Shown in pieces: positions 50,322-59,774 of a stretch of DNA of 64,000 nucleotides; within the stretch, counting starts at the first letter, position 1; each line of letters starts with the position of its first letter. Below the pieces are notes generated by a model. It was not told the DNA's origin, searched no databases, and saw only the letters and a list, made by a program, of their open reading frames with translations. The position numbers and the translations under genes are program-made. The DNA is from Iodobacter arcticus. GTDB taxonomy: Bacteria; Pseudomonadota; Gammaproteobacteria; Burkholderiales; Chitinibacteraceae. The stretch is taken from contig NZ_JBHTBQ010000031.1 in NCBI RefSeq assembly GCF_042664895.1, positions 1-64,000 on the forward strand, read 5' to 3'.

Positions 50322-52274
50322 GTGCGTAAGCCTCTTTTAGAGCTCGCCAATATTGTGCGCAGCTTTCCGGCTGGTGATGATGTGGCCGTGGTGCTGGATC
50401 AGGTGAATCTGTGTATTCATGCCGGTGAAATGGTGGCGATTGTGGGCGCTTCCGGCTCGGGAAAATCCACCTTAATGAATATCTTAGGCTGCTTGGATAA
50501 GCCGACTTCGGGCACTTATCTGGTGAATGGCCGTGATGTATCTGGCCTTGATAGTGACGAGCTGGCAGGGCTGCGGCGGGATCGTTTTGGTTTTATTTTT
50601 CAGCGCTACCATTTATTGCCGCATTTATCGGCGCAAGGCAATGTGGAAATGCCCGCGGTTTATTCGGGGCTGGCTAAGGATGCGCGGCAGGATAGAGCCA
50701 AAGCGTTGCTTAGCCGCCTTGGTTTGAGCGATAAATTTGAGCACCGCCCCAGCCAGCTGTCCGGTGGTCAGCAGCAGCGGGTAAGTATTGCCCGCGCTTT
50801 GATGAATGGCGGCGAAGTGATTCTGGCCGACGAGCCAACCGGCGCGCTCGATAGCCATAGCGGCGAAGAAGTGATGAATATCCTGCGCGAGCTGCACGCG
50901 CAGGGCCACACCGTGATTATTGTTACCCACGATCATAAAGTAGCCGATTGCGCCGAGCGCATTGTAGAGATTAGCGATGGCCGCATTATTAGCGATCGCA
51001 GTAAGCCGGTTGAAGTATTGGTGGAAGGCAAAATTGCGCCGCACGGGCGGGAAGTTAAGTCACTGCGAGTGATCTTTGATCGCTTCGGTGCCGCTTTAAA
51101 TATGGCTTGGCGGGCAATGTCGGCAAACCGGATGCGTACCTTGCTTACTATGCTGGGCGTGGTGATTGGCATTACTTCTGTGGTGTCGATTGTGGCGATT
51201 GGCGAGGGGGCTAAGCGCAAGATTCTGCAAAATATTGGTGAAATTGGCAGCAATACGATGAATATTTTCCCCGGTAAAGACTGGGGAGACGATAGGGCGG
51301 GCAGTTTGCGCTCCTTGCTGCCGGGGGATATTACCGCGTTGCAAGCCATGCCTTTTATTGATAGCGTAACCCCAAGCACCAGTGCCAGTTTGCGCTTGCG
51401 CCATCGCGCCTTGGATATCGGGGCCAGCGTGAGTGGGGTGGGCGAGTATTATTTTCGGGTCAGTGGCTTGAAGCCTGCGCTGGGGCGGTTTTTTAATAGT
51501 GAGGATGTGGCCGCCCAATCGCAGCTGGTGGTGATCGATCACAATACCCAGCGTAAATTATTCCCCAATGCGGCAGACCCGCTGGGGCAGGTGATTTTAG
51601 TGGGAAATCTACCGGCCACCGTGATTGGTGTGGCGGCAGAAAATAAGAGTGGCTTTGGCGGCGGCGGGCAATCTTTGCAAGTCTGGCTGCCATTTACCAC
51701 TACGGCTAATCGCCTGTTTGGCCAGCAATATTTTAACAATATCACCGTGCGGGTAAAGGACGGCCAATCGTCTGCCGCCGCCGAGCAGAGCATAGAAAAG
51801 CTGCTCACTTTGCGTCATGGCAGCAAGGATTTCTTTATCTACAACATGGATAGCATCGTTAAAAAAATCGAGCAAACCAGCCAGATGCTGGCGCTGTTGC
51901 TATCGATGATTGCGCTGATTTCCCTTGTGGTGGGCGGGATTGGCGTGATGAATATTATGTTGGTGTCGGTTACTGAGCGAACGCGTGAAATTGGCATTCG
52001 TATGGCGGTGGGTGCGCGGCAAAGTGATGTGATGCAGCAGTTTCTGACTGAATCTGTGCTGGTTTGCTTGATTGGCGGCGTGATTGGCGTGCTGCTCTCC
52101 TTGGGTATTGGCGCTTTAGTGCAGTTTTTTGTGCCCGATTGGCAAATGATTTTCTCTCTAGGATCCTTTATCGCCGCCTTTATCTGCTCGACCCTGATTG
52201 GTGTGTTCTTTGGCTTTTTGCCCGCCCGCAATGCTGCGCGTTTAGACCCGATTGAAGCCTTGGCGCGAGAATAA
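50322..52274 (+). CDS. macB: MacB-like ABC transporter (ATPase plus FtsX-type permease)
   Basis: The 650 residues combine an N-terminal ATPase and a C-terminal permease. The ATPase has Walker A GASGSGKSTLMN (about 42-53), signature LSGGQQQRVSIARAL (about 146-160) and Walker B VILADEPTGALD. The permease has one helix (about 275-295, RMRTLLTMLGVVIGITSVVS), a periplasmic MacB_PCD domain and three C-terminal helices with TERTREIGIRMAVGAR. It powers efflux of macrolides, peptides or siderophores; the substrate is unknown here. The start is GTG. Confidence 0.94.
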   Translation: MRKPLLELANIVRSFPAGDDVAVVLDQVNLCIHAGEMVAIVGASGSGKSTLMNILGCLDKPTSGTYLVNGRDVSGLDSDELAGLRRDRFGFIFQRYHLLPHLSAQGNVEMPAVYSGLAKDARQDRAKALLSRLGLSDKFEHRPSQLSGGQQQRVSIARALMNGGEVILADEPTGALDSHSGEEVMNILRELHAQGHTVIIVTHDHKVADCAERIVEISDGRIISDRSKPVEVLVEGKIAPHGREVKSLRVIFDRFGAALNMAWRAMSANRMRTLLTMLGVVIGITSVVSIVAIGEGAKRKILQNIGEIGSNTMNIFPGKDWGDDRAGSLRSLLPGDITALQAMPFIDSVTPSTSASLRLRHRALDIGASVSGVGEYYFRVSGLKPALGRFFNSEDVAAQSQLVVIDHNTQRKLFPNAADPLGQVILVGNLPATVIGVAAENKSGFGGGGQSLQVWLPFTTTANRLFGQQYFNNITVRVKDGQSSAAAEQSIEKLLTLRHGSKDFFIYNMDSIVKKIEQTSQMLALLLSMIALISLVVGGIGVMNIMLVSVTERTREIGIRMAVGARQSDVMQQFLTESVLVCLIGGVIGVLLSLGIGALVQFFVPDWQMIFSLGSFIAAFICSTLIGVFFGFLPARNAARLDPIEALARE

Positions 52275-52276
52275 AA

Positions 52277-53641
52277 ATGAAAAGTAAATTAATCCTATCT
52301 GCTATGTTTTCAACGGTTTTTCTAAGCGCTTGTGGCTCCTTGCTGAGTCCCAGCCCCAATGCACCTTTACCCGCCGTGCCAGCCCAATGGGCTGAGCAAA
52401 ATCAGTCGGCTAGCGTGCATCAGGGCGCGTGGTGGCTGGCGTTTCATGATGCAGCGCTGACTCAACTAATCGACGATGCTTTGCAAAGCAATGCTGATTT
52501 ATCTGTGGCTGCCATCAGGCTACGCCGTGCGCATCTTAGAGAGGGAGTCAGCGAACACGCGGCTTTGCCGGTCTTGGGTGGCGTTGGCGGGGCGAGTGTG
52601 AATCGCAGCTTTGATCCGGTGGTTAATCGCCAGAGCTACAACCTATCGGCCACGGCCAGCTATGAGTTTGATCTGTGGGGGCGTTTGGCGAGTGACAGAG
52701 CGGCTGCCAGAGAAGAGCGGATTGCTACTGAGGCCGACAGGCAGGCGCTTAAATTATCGATCTCTACATCGGTAGCGAGCCAATATTGGACGATCGCTTT
52801 ATTGGATCAGAAGCTCGCGGCTAGCACACTTAATTTGCAGCAGCTAAGGCAGGTGTTGGCGATTGCTCAGGCTAAAAATCAGGCCGGGGCATTGGCAAAA
52901 AGTGAAGCGCTGAGTGCCGAGCAAAGCTTGCTGAGTGAAGAAGCGAATCACACTCAGCTTTTGCAGCAAAGGAAAGCTGCATTCTATAGCCTGAGTTTAT
53001 TGTTTGATCGGCCACCGCAGAGCTTTACCTTGGCAGGGGCCAGCTTGCCACAGGGCGATTTACCAGCGATTGCGGCAGGTTTACCCAGCGAAGTGCTCGG
53101 CCGCCGCCCCGATTTGCAAGCGATGGAGGCCAGATTAAGGGCGAGCTTGGCGCAAATTGATGTGGCTAGAGCGGCGTTTTACCCCAGCTTTTCGCTCACC
53201 ACCAGCCTAGGTAGCAGCAGCTCGGCCTTAGCCGAGCTATTTCAGAACCCAATCGCATCTGCTGGGCTGAATTTGGCGCTGCCTTTTTTAGATTGGGAAA
53301 AGCATCAGCTGAATCTGGATATTAGCCGCACACAGTATGAAGAATCGCTCACTACCTTTAGGCAGGGTCTTTATAAAGCGTTGGCCGAAACCGAACAGGC
53401 GCTGGATGCCAAAGTCCGCCTCGGTGAGCAAAATCAGCAGTTGGCTCAATCATTGCAATTGGCGGCGAAGCTGGATGGTATCGCCCAAGCTCGTTTTGAG
53501 GCTGGGGCCACAGATATTCAGCCTTGGCTAGACGCCGCTGCTCGTCGCCGTAGCGCCCAAACTAGTCTGCTACAAAATAATTTCGATCAGGCGAGTAATT
53601 TGCTGGCGATTTATAAGGCTTTGGGTGGGGCGGTGGAGTAG
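52277..53641 (+). CDS. Outer-membrane efflux lipoprotein (NodT/OprM type)
   Basis: The 454 residues begin with a lipoprotein signal (lipobox LSAC, Cys19) and contain two OEP repeats with YEFDLWGRLASDRAAAREER, LGRRPDLQAMEARLRASLAQ and FYPSFSLTTSLGSS. Third gene of the macA-macB-OMF operon, 2 bases behind macB, giving a self-contained tripartite pump. The stop codon is the last bases before a MITE-like element. Confidence 0.93.
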   Translation: MKSKLILSAMFSTVFLSACGSLLSPSPNAPLPAVPAQWAEQNQSASVHQGAWWLAFHDAALTQLIDDALQSNADLSVAAIRLRRAHLREGVSEHAALPVLGGVGGASVNRSFDPVVNRQSYNLSATASYEFDLWGRLASDRAAAREERIATEADRQALKLSISTSVASQYWTIALLDQKLAASTLNLQQLRQVLAIAQAKNQAGALAKSEALSAEQSLLSEEANHTQLLQQRKAAFYSLSLLFDRPPQSFTLAGASLPQGDLPAIAAGLPSEVLGRRPDLQAMEARLRASLAQIDVARAAFYPSFSLTTSLGSSSSALAELFQNPIASAGLNLALPFLDWEKHQLNLDISRTQYEESLTTFRQGLYKALAETEQALDAKVRLGEQNQQLAQSLQLAAKLDGIAQARFEAGATDIQPWLDAAARRRSAQTSLLQNNFDQASNLLAIYKALGGAVE

Positions 53642-53854
53642 CAATCCTATCAACTTAAGTAAAACCAAAGGGAAATGATGCTTTTGTAGGTTGGGTTAGC
53701 GGGGGTGTTCGCCGATTTTGGGCGGGCAACCCTGCGTAATCCAACACTTAGGTGCCAAAGAATGTTGGGTTACGCGATATATCGCTGAACGAGGTAAACC
53801 TCGCACGCAGACTGCTAACCCAACCTACGAATTCACCTTAAGTTGATAAGATTG
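53642..53854. mobile_element. 213-bp MITE-like element abutting the OMF stop codon
   Basis: CAATCCTATCAACTTAAG (53642-53659) and CTTAAGTTGATAAGATTG (53837-53854) are inverted with a single mismatch. Nested inside are GTAGGTTGGGTTAGC (53686-53700) and its perfect complement (53814-53828), followed inward by a near copy of the element at 44030-44170. It starts at the base following the TAG of the efflux gene. Confidence 0.75.
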
Positions 53855-53880
53855 GGTTATAGGGGAGAGTTCTTTTAGCA

Positions 53881-55584
53881 TTAAACCAAATGAAATTGCT
53901 GCATTTCTACAGAGAGTGCTTTGGATAGCTCTCGCAGGCGGCGGGCGTTGCCAGCTGCTTTTTCTACTGCACTGCTGCTGGCAGAGGCGAGCTGTGAAAC
54001 GCGGTCGATATTATCGACCACCTTATTTGCCTCTTGTGATTGCCGGTGCAGCGAACTGCTGATATCACTGATCACATCTCCCATTGCTCCTGCATCGATA
54101 CGTATGGTTTCAATGGCTGTGCCTGCGCGGCTGGCTAGCTCAACGCCTATTTCTACTTTGTTCACGCCATTATTCATATGTACTGCCGTGTATTCGGTGC
54201 CTTCCTGAATTTTGCGCACCTTTTCGGTAATTTCTTGGGTGGAGCTGGCGGTACGCTCAGCGAGTTTTCGCACCTCATCGGCGACGACGGCAAAGCCTCG
54301 CCCTTGTTCGCCAGCCCTTGCTGCCTCGATGGCGGCATTTAAGGCGAGCAAATTGGTTTGATCGGCAATGTCTCTGATGACTTGCACAATCACAGAGATT
54401 TGCTGGGCATGGCCAGTGAGCATCGCTACGCTGCCAGAGGCTTCCTGCACGGTGGCGGCGATGGTTTTGATGCTGTCTACCGTTTCACGGATAACCTGAT
54501 CGCCACGAGTCAGGGTATGGCTAGAAGACTTGGTCATATCGCTGGCATTGTTGGCGCTGCTTGATATTTGATTAATGCTGGCCACGAGCTGCTGTACGGT
54601 TTCACGCATGGCGAGCATCGAGTCGGATTGATTTTTAACCAAATCTTCGGCTTCATCGGAAGCATTGCCAATCGCATCTGCGCCCCGTTCTATTTCCTGG
54701 GCGGCATGTGAAACTTGTTGCATGATGCGGCTAAGTTTGATTTGCATATCGCCCATCAGCGCCAGAAAACTATCGGGAATACGGCCGCTCATTTCTATGC
54801 GATGAGCAAAATCTCCGGCAGCCATATAGGAAATATGTTGTCTGGCTTCTTCTACTGTGCCGCCTATCGTATTGCGCAAGGCTACAAAGGTGCGCCACAG
54901 CATAAACAGAGTGGCCAGGCCGACTAAAATAAAGGTGATTTTGGCGATGCTCGCTAGCTGATTGGCATCAAGCACAGCTTTTTCGGTACGTGCCTCAAGC
55001 AGGGTATAAAACTCATCAATGGGCTGCATGATTTTGGCTTTATTGGTGTGGTAGGTCTTGTCGTGCATCATGGCCCGCGCCTTGGCGTAGCCTTCTTCAG
55101 AGCCTTCCCCTGTTTTTTTGACTAAGCCCATCGCTTCTACTTCGGTATTCACTAGGCCATCGGAGTTTTTCTTGGCTTCAGTGAGCTTGCCAAACTCCTC
55201 ATCGGTAAAGCCCAGCTCTTTCATCATTTCTAATAGAGGGCGTTTTACGGCGGAGTCTGCTCTTGGTGCGGTCCCTGTGGCGGCTACAAAGTCCCAGTAG
55301 ATACGGTTGTAGTTTCCTGGTCGTGCTTTTTCGCCATTACGAATCGCCAAAATATCCATATATTGCTTTTCATAAGCAGGATCGCGCGACACTACATAGG
55401 TGCGGGCCAAGCGGGTTAAATCGTCGGAAGATTGGCGCAGCTCATCGGCGAGCAAATAGGACTGATAGCGCTGCAAATTAGCTTCATCCACCCTGAGATG
55501 CAGGCTGACATACACGGCAAATAAGATAACTAGCGTGATCAAACAGCCGATAGACGCCATCAGGTTTTTTTGGAAGGAAGACAT
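53881..55584 (-). CDS. Methyl-accepting chemotaxis protein
   Basis: The 567 residues have a first helix (about 8-28), a periplasmic sensor domain (about 30-215, with DDLTRLARTYVVSRDPAYEK and NRIYWDFVAATG), a second helix (about 217-237), HAMP, and a signalling domain. The tip reads IRDIADQTNLLALNAAIEAA, then RAGEQGRGFAVVADEVRKLA. No C-terminal CheR-binding pentapeptide is visible (ends MQQFHLV). The ligand is unknown. Confidence 0.93.
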   Translation of the reverse strand: MSSFQKNLMASIGCLITLVILFAVYVSLHLRVDEANLQRYQSYLLADELRQSSDDLTRLARTYVVSRDPAYEKQYMDILAIRNGEKARPGNYNRIYWDFVAATGTAPRADSAVKRPLLEMMKELGFTDEEFGKLTEAKKNSDGLVNTEVEAMGLVKKTGEGSEEGYAKARAMMHDKTYHTNKAKIMQPIDEFYTLLEARTEKAVLDANQLASIAKITFILVGLATLFMLWRTFVALRNTIGGTVEEARQHISYMAAGDFAHRIEMSGRIPDSFLALMGDMQIKLSRIMQQVSHAAQEIERGADAIGNASDEAEDLVKNQSDSMLAMRETVQQLVASINQISSSANNASDMTKSSSHTLTRGDQVIRETVDSIKTIAATVQEASGSVAMLTGHAQQISVIVQVIRDIADQTNLLALNAAIEAARAGEQGRGFAVVADEVRKLAERTASSTQEITEKVRKIQEGTEYTAVHMNNGVNKVEIGVELASRAGTAIETIRIDAGAMGDVISDISSSLHRQSQEANKVVDNIDRVSQLASASSSAVEKAAGNARRLRELSKALSVEMQQFHLV

Positions 55585-56020
55585 TGCACACCACCATTGT
55601 GATTACTGTTCATATTTACTATGGATGAGCAGGCGTCACAAAGATGCCAAGCATCTATCTTTGCTGACAGTAGGTCAATAAACGGTGGCTTAGAAGTGGA
55701 TTATTTTTTGTAGGAAGCTGTGTTTGTTTGCAGTAATGCCGCATCAATACGCTGTATTTTTTACTTACACGGAGTTTTATGTGTAAGCAGAGTTTGACTT
55801 TTACAGCGGGTGCATCGCCCTGTCTTGAAAAAAACTAGCTAAGGTAGGGGGAGTTTTGCTATAGATGGGCTGGTTTTTTCTGAAAATAGAGTGTTGCTAG
55901 GTGTTTTAGTGAGGGACTTGGCCCGAGCGCTGATTAAAACGCTTTCTAACTTTATTGGTGGGTGATGAAATCTTACGTTAAACCACGCTATACCTTCATA
56001 GCATGGCTTAAGCGTAAATC
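55585..56020. other. Gene-free stretch between chemoreceptor and flavoprotein
   Basis: This 436-base gap holds the chemoreceptor's upstream region, a small hairpin CTTACAC/GTGTAAG (55764-55787) and no credible gene. I found no sigma-28-type promoter for the chemoreceptor. Confidence 0.4.
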
Positions 56021-57250
56021 TTAGCGCACGTTTAACCACTCTAAAGCGCCTAAACCAGCTTGCCTACCGCTGGCAAGACAGGCGGTAATAAGATAACCCC
56101 CGGTTGGCGCTTCCCAATCCAGCATTTCACCTGCGCAAAATACACCGGGGATTTTTTCCAGCATCAGTGCTGGGCTCATTGCCTCAAAGCACACGCCGCC
56201 TGCGCTGCTGATGGCTTCATCTATTGGGCGTGCGGCGAGTAGTTTGAGTGGCAGGCCTTTAATGGCTGCGGCAAGCTTATTCATATCGTTAAAATCATTC
56301 CGTGAAATTTCTTCACGCAGCAGGCCCGCTTTCACACCCTCAATGCCTAATTTGCGGCGCAAATGGCTGGCCATGGAGTCGGCTCCGCGTGGGCGTTTTA
56401 GGTCTTCTAAAACACGTTCTAGTGATTTGCCTGGGGCCAGATCCAGCAGAATATCGGCACTGCCATTGGCTTTGATTTCATCACGGATGGCAGCTGAAAA
56501 AGTGTAAATCAAGCTGCCTTCCACGCCGCCCTTAGTCAGCACAAATTCACCTTGTTTACGCACGCCTTTAAATTCAATGGCCACGGCTTTCAGTGGTGAG
56601 CCGGCAAAGCGCTCGCTTAGGTGATCGCTCCAGCCAATATCAAAGCCGCAATTAGCAGCGCTTAAAGGCTCGATGACGACGCCCTTTTCTGCCAGCAGTG
56701 GTTGCCACAGGCCATCAGACCCTAGCTTGGCCCAGCTTGCGCCACCCAAAGCCAGAATGGTGGCGTTGCTGCTGTGGCTGATTTCGCCATCTGGCGTTGC
56801 AAAGCGCATTTGCCCGGCTTTATTCCAGCCCAGCCAGCGATGGCGTACATGAATGCGCACGCCGCTGCTACGTAATCTGGAAATCCACGCGCGTAATAGG
56901 GGGGCTGCTTTCATTTCTTTTGGAAACACCCGGCCTGAGCTGCCTACAAAGGTTTCAACACCCAGCCCATGCACCCATTCTTGCAAGGCTTCGTTACCAA
57001 AGGCTGCCAGTAAAGGCTGCAACTCGCTACTGCGCTTGCCATAGCGCGCTAAAAATGGCGCGGCAGCTTCGGAGTGAGTGATATTCAAGCCGCCCACACC
57101 GGCTAGTAAAAATTTACGTCCTACCGATGGCATCGCATCAAAAAGATCTACGTCTACCCCGCCTTGGTTAAGAATCTCGGCGGCCATCAGGCCTGCAGGG
57201 CCACCACCAATAATGGCGACAGATTTGCGGGGAGTAGAAATAGTGGTCAT
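56021..57250 (-). CDS. HI0933-like FAD-dependent flavoprotein (TIGR03862 type)
   Basis: The 409 residues open with an FAD-binding Rossmann motif (VAIIGGGPAGLMAAEIL, then VDLFDAMPSVGRKFLLAGVG and GLNITHSE), and end with GVFCAGEMLDWEAPTGGYLI and TACLASGRQAG. This pattern is the HI0933/YhiN-like family of uncharacterised NAD(P)/FAD oxidoreductases. Substrate unknown. ATG 57250 starts MTTISTPRKSVAIIGGG; the frame is open to 57277. Confidence 0.88.
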   Translation of the reverse strand: MTTISTPRKSVAIIGGGPAGLMAAEILNQGGVDVDLFDAMPSVGRKFLLAGVGGLNITHSEAAAPFLARYGKRSSELQPLLAAFGNEALQEWVHGLGVETFVGSSGRVFPKEMKAAPLLRAWISRLRSSGVRIHVRHRWLGWNKAGQMRFATPDGEISHSSNATILALGGASWAKLGSDGLWQPLLAEKGVVIEPLSAANCGFDIGWSDHLSERFAGSPLKAVAIEFKGVRKQGEFVLTKGGVEGSLIYTFSAAIRDEIKANGSADILLDLAPGKSLERVLEDLKRPRGADSMASHLRRKLGIEGVKAGLLREEISRNDFNDMNKLAAAIKGLPLKLLAARPIDEAISSAGGVCFEAMSPALMLEKIPGVFCAGEMLDWEAPTGGYLITACLASGRQAGLGALEWLNVR

Positions 57251-57448
57251 GGCGAGCCTTACGGTAAAAGCGCCCAAAGATTAAGGGCGGGCAGAGCGGA
57301 GTAGGGAGAGCGATACAGATGTTTAAAAGCGATTGCTTCAGACTTATTGCATTGCATGAATTTGCTGCATTTTAGCAGATTAGCGCTGTGTATATGGCGG
57401 GTATAGTGAGTATTGCGTGTTGCGGCAGGGCTGGCTTAGGCTTGTGAA

Positions 57449-59323
57449 TTAAAGCGCGCCTTTCAATAGTGCCATCACCATATAGGGTGTGGTATTGGCT
57501 TGGGCCAGCATGGCCGTGCCTGCCTGCTGCAAAATGCGGGCACGGGTGATGCTTCCGGTTTCGGCTGCAAAATCAGCATCCCGGATGCGGCTGCGCGAGG
57601 TGCTTAGGTTTTCTAGCGAGTTTTGCATGCTCGATACCGCCCACATAAAGCGATTTTGGTAAGCCCCTAAGGCGCTGCGGGCGCTATTGACGCTATCTAA
57701 TGCACTATCGAGTGAGGAGATGGCTTTTTGCGCGCTGGATGCCGTTAAAGTGTTTACCGAAGTAATGCCTGCGATGGTGGCGATTGCGGTGGCGAGGGTG
57801 ATACCGGCGGTTAACCCTGCGTTTTCAGGGGCAGTTCCGGCAACGCTCAGGCCCTCTTCGCTAAAGCTTGTAAGCGTAACCGTGCCGCGATTGCTGGCTG
57901 CACTGCCACTGCTGGTTGTTGCCCCCGTGATATTGCGTGTGACTGATCCACTGCTACTGGAAATGCTGGTGCTTGAAGCGCCGGGCGTATTGTCATTAAG
58001 CACCACCGTGCCGCCACCATCCAAAACACTAAAAGCACTCAGTGCGGCAGTTGTCAGCCCATTGCTTTGCGCCATCGATATGGCACTGCTGAGCGCCGAT
58101 GAAACCGTTGCCGCATTATTGCTCGCGCCAACGATATTTAAATCCACATGGCTGGCATCAATCACTGCCGATGCCAGTGCCGAATTGCGCACAGTAAAGC
58201 TGATTCCATTCACTGCAAACTGAGCACCCGCCCCTACACTGGCGGCAATATTAAAGGTGTTTTGAGCCGCCACCGCCGCCGTTCCCTGCGAGCCTACAGC
58301 TCCAGCTGCCAAGCCCGTTTGGCTAAGAAACGCCGCTTTATTGGCGGCTGCGGTTGCTGCATTAGCTACTGTGCCATTTAAGCCAATATTAATATTGCGG
58401 CCATCCGCAGCGCTGATCGTCATAATGCCGGCACTGGCGCTTGCTGTTACACCGGTTTGCGCTGCAAAGCCTGCAATTGCATTGGCAAGGTTAGTGCCTT
58501 GGCTGCCGGCATCCGTGCCCGCGCTCACCGAGCCAATATCAACGCCATTGATACTAAATGCAGCAATATTGCTAAATGAGCTAGGGGCTGCGCTGATTAC
58601 TTTTGTGTTGGCGCTAGCGCTAGTACCTGACGTTGCGCTGCTTGCATTAATGGCCGCTGCAATTGCAAAAGCACTATCAGCCGTTTGCCCAGCAGCTGCG
58701 CCCAGTGTTGATGCGTTGACCGAAATATTATTTAGCAGCAAATCTCCAGCACTGAGCGTGGCCATGACCGCCTCGCTTTTAAGTGTTGCCTCAAAGGAGG
58801 AGCCGGTACTGCCTAAATGCGTGGTTTGCATATTGCTAATCGTGCTGATGCTAATTGCATCGCCTGAGTTTGCACCAACATAAAAGGCGTGCGAATTAAA
58901 GCTCCCATCCAGCAACTTAATCCCATTGAAATGGCTAGAGCTGGCAATGCGTTGGATCTCTGCGCTGAGCTGCTGCACCTCAGCATTAATCAGTTTGCGA
59001 TCTGAGCTAGATACCGGCGCGTTGGCAGCCTGCACGGATAGCTCGCGCATACGCTGCAGATTGTCGCTGATACCGCTTATTGCCCCCTCTGCGGTTTGCA
59101 ACAAGGAAATCCCATCATTGGCATTACGAACCGCTTGGCGAGTGCCTTTGATTTGCGACGTCATACGGCTGCTAATCGCCAGCCCTGCAGCATCGTCTTG
59201 AGCATTATTGACGCGCAGGCCGGATGAAAGGCGATTTAAGGAAATAGCCAAAGCACTTTGCGACGTACTCAAACTACGCTGAGCATTCAATGCCATAAGG
59301 TTGGTGTTGAGATTGACAGCCAT
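57449..59323 (-). CDS. Flagellin with large variable central domain
   Basis: The 624 residues have the conserved N-terminal D0/D1 (NTNLMALNAQRSLSTSQSAL and LNRLSSGLRVNNAQDDAAGL, about 6-50, with MRELSVQAANAPVSSSDR) and C-terminal D1/D0 (ALGAYQNRFMWAVSSMQNSL, ENLSTSRSRIRDADFAAETG). Between about 165 and 530 lies a long Ala/Ser/Thr/Gly-rich variable part with flagellin-IN-like strands (FSINGVDIGSVSAG, FAVNGISFTVRNSA) and no Cys. The C-terminus ends YMVMALLKGAL, unlike the usual VLSLL ending. Secreted through the flagellar export system. Preceded by a sigma-28 promoter. Confidence 0.93.
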   Translation of the reverse strand: MAVNLNTNLMALNAQRSLSTSQSALAISLNRLSSGLRVNNAQDDAAGLAISSRMTSQIKGTRQAVRNANDGISLLQTAEGAISGISDNLQRMRELSVQAANAPVSSSDRKLINAEVQQLSAEIQRIASSSHFNGIKLLDGSFNSHAFYVGANSGDAISISTISNMQTTHLGSTGSSFEATLKSEAVMATLSAGDLLLNNISVNASTLGAAAGQTADSAFAIAAAINASSATSGTSASANTKVISAAPSSFSNIAAFSINGVDIGSVSAGTDAGSQGTNLANAIAGFAAQTGVTASASAGIMTISAADGRNINIGLNGTVANAATAAANKAAFLSQTGLAAGAVGSQGTAAVAAQNTFNIAASVGAGAQFAVNGISFTVRNSALASAVIDASHVDLNIVGASNNAATVSSALSSAISMAQSNGLTTAALSAFSVLDGGGTVVLNDNTPGASSTSISSSSGSVTRNITGATTSSGSAASNRGTVTLTSFSEEGLSVAGTAPENAGLTAGITLATAIATIAGITSVNTLTASSAQKAISSLDSALDSVNSARSALGAYQNRFMWAVSSMQNSLENLSTSRSRIRDADFAAETGSITRARILQQAGTAMLAQANTTPYMVMALLKGAL

Positions 59324-59382
59324 TGTTCTAATGTCACAGTCAGCATTTTTTCAAGACGAAATTACACTCATAGCCATCTGCT

Positions 59383-59409
59383 ATATCGGATAAATTGTGG
59401 CGTACTTTA
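59383..59409 (-). promoter_or_regulatory. Sigma-28 (FliA) promoter of the flagellin gene
   Basis: On the minus strand TAAAGTAC, 11 bases, TCCGATAT closely matches the flagellar sigma-28 consensus TAAAGTTT-N11-GCCGATAA. It lies 59 bases ahead of the flagellin ATG. The rest of the 451-base gap to 59774 shows only a degraded dispersed repeat (about 59600-59650). Confidence 0.8.
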
Positions 59410-59774
59410 GTTTTGAATTAGACGCGGCCGAGGTGAATGAAAACTGAGGAAATATGGCTGTGGATGGTTGTGTGCTTGAGCTGACTCAAGAGGCAGATTT
59501 TGGGTTGAGTGTAGGTGAGGGGCTAGCGTTATAACCTAGCCATGCGAAGGTTAAATTTGATATATAGGACTGGGTGCGAAATAGCTCCCTGAAATGATAT
59601 GTCCATCATCCCCGAGTGTTTTTATCGGAGATTCAGCCATGTTATTGGATTTTCGCTGATCCGAAGTGAAGATTTAGGGGCGTAAATCTGAGACATAGTC
59701 TCTTCTGCTATACGGCTCAAGTTATCGTCACGCCCGCATTTTTGCCTTTAATCTTGATGTGATTCAAGATTGGC

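Noticed and set aside
55839..56039. 66-codon minus-strand open frame overlapping the flavoprotein end
   Set aside because: No ribosome site and no recognisable protein pattern; lies in an AT-rich gap.
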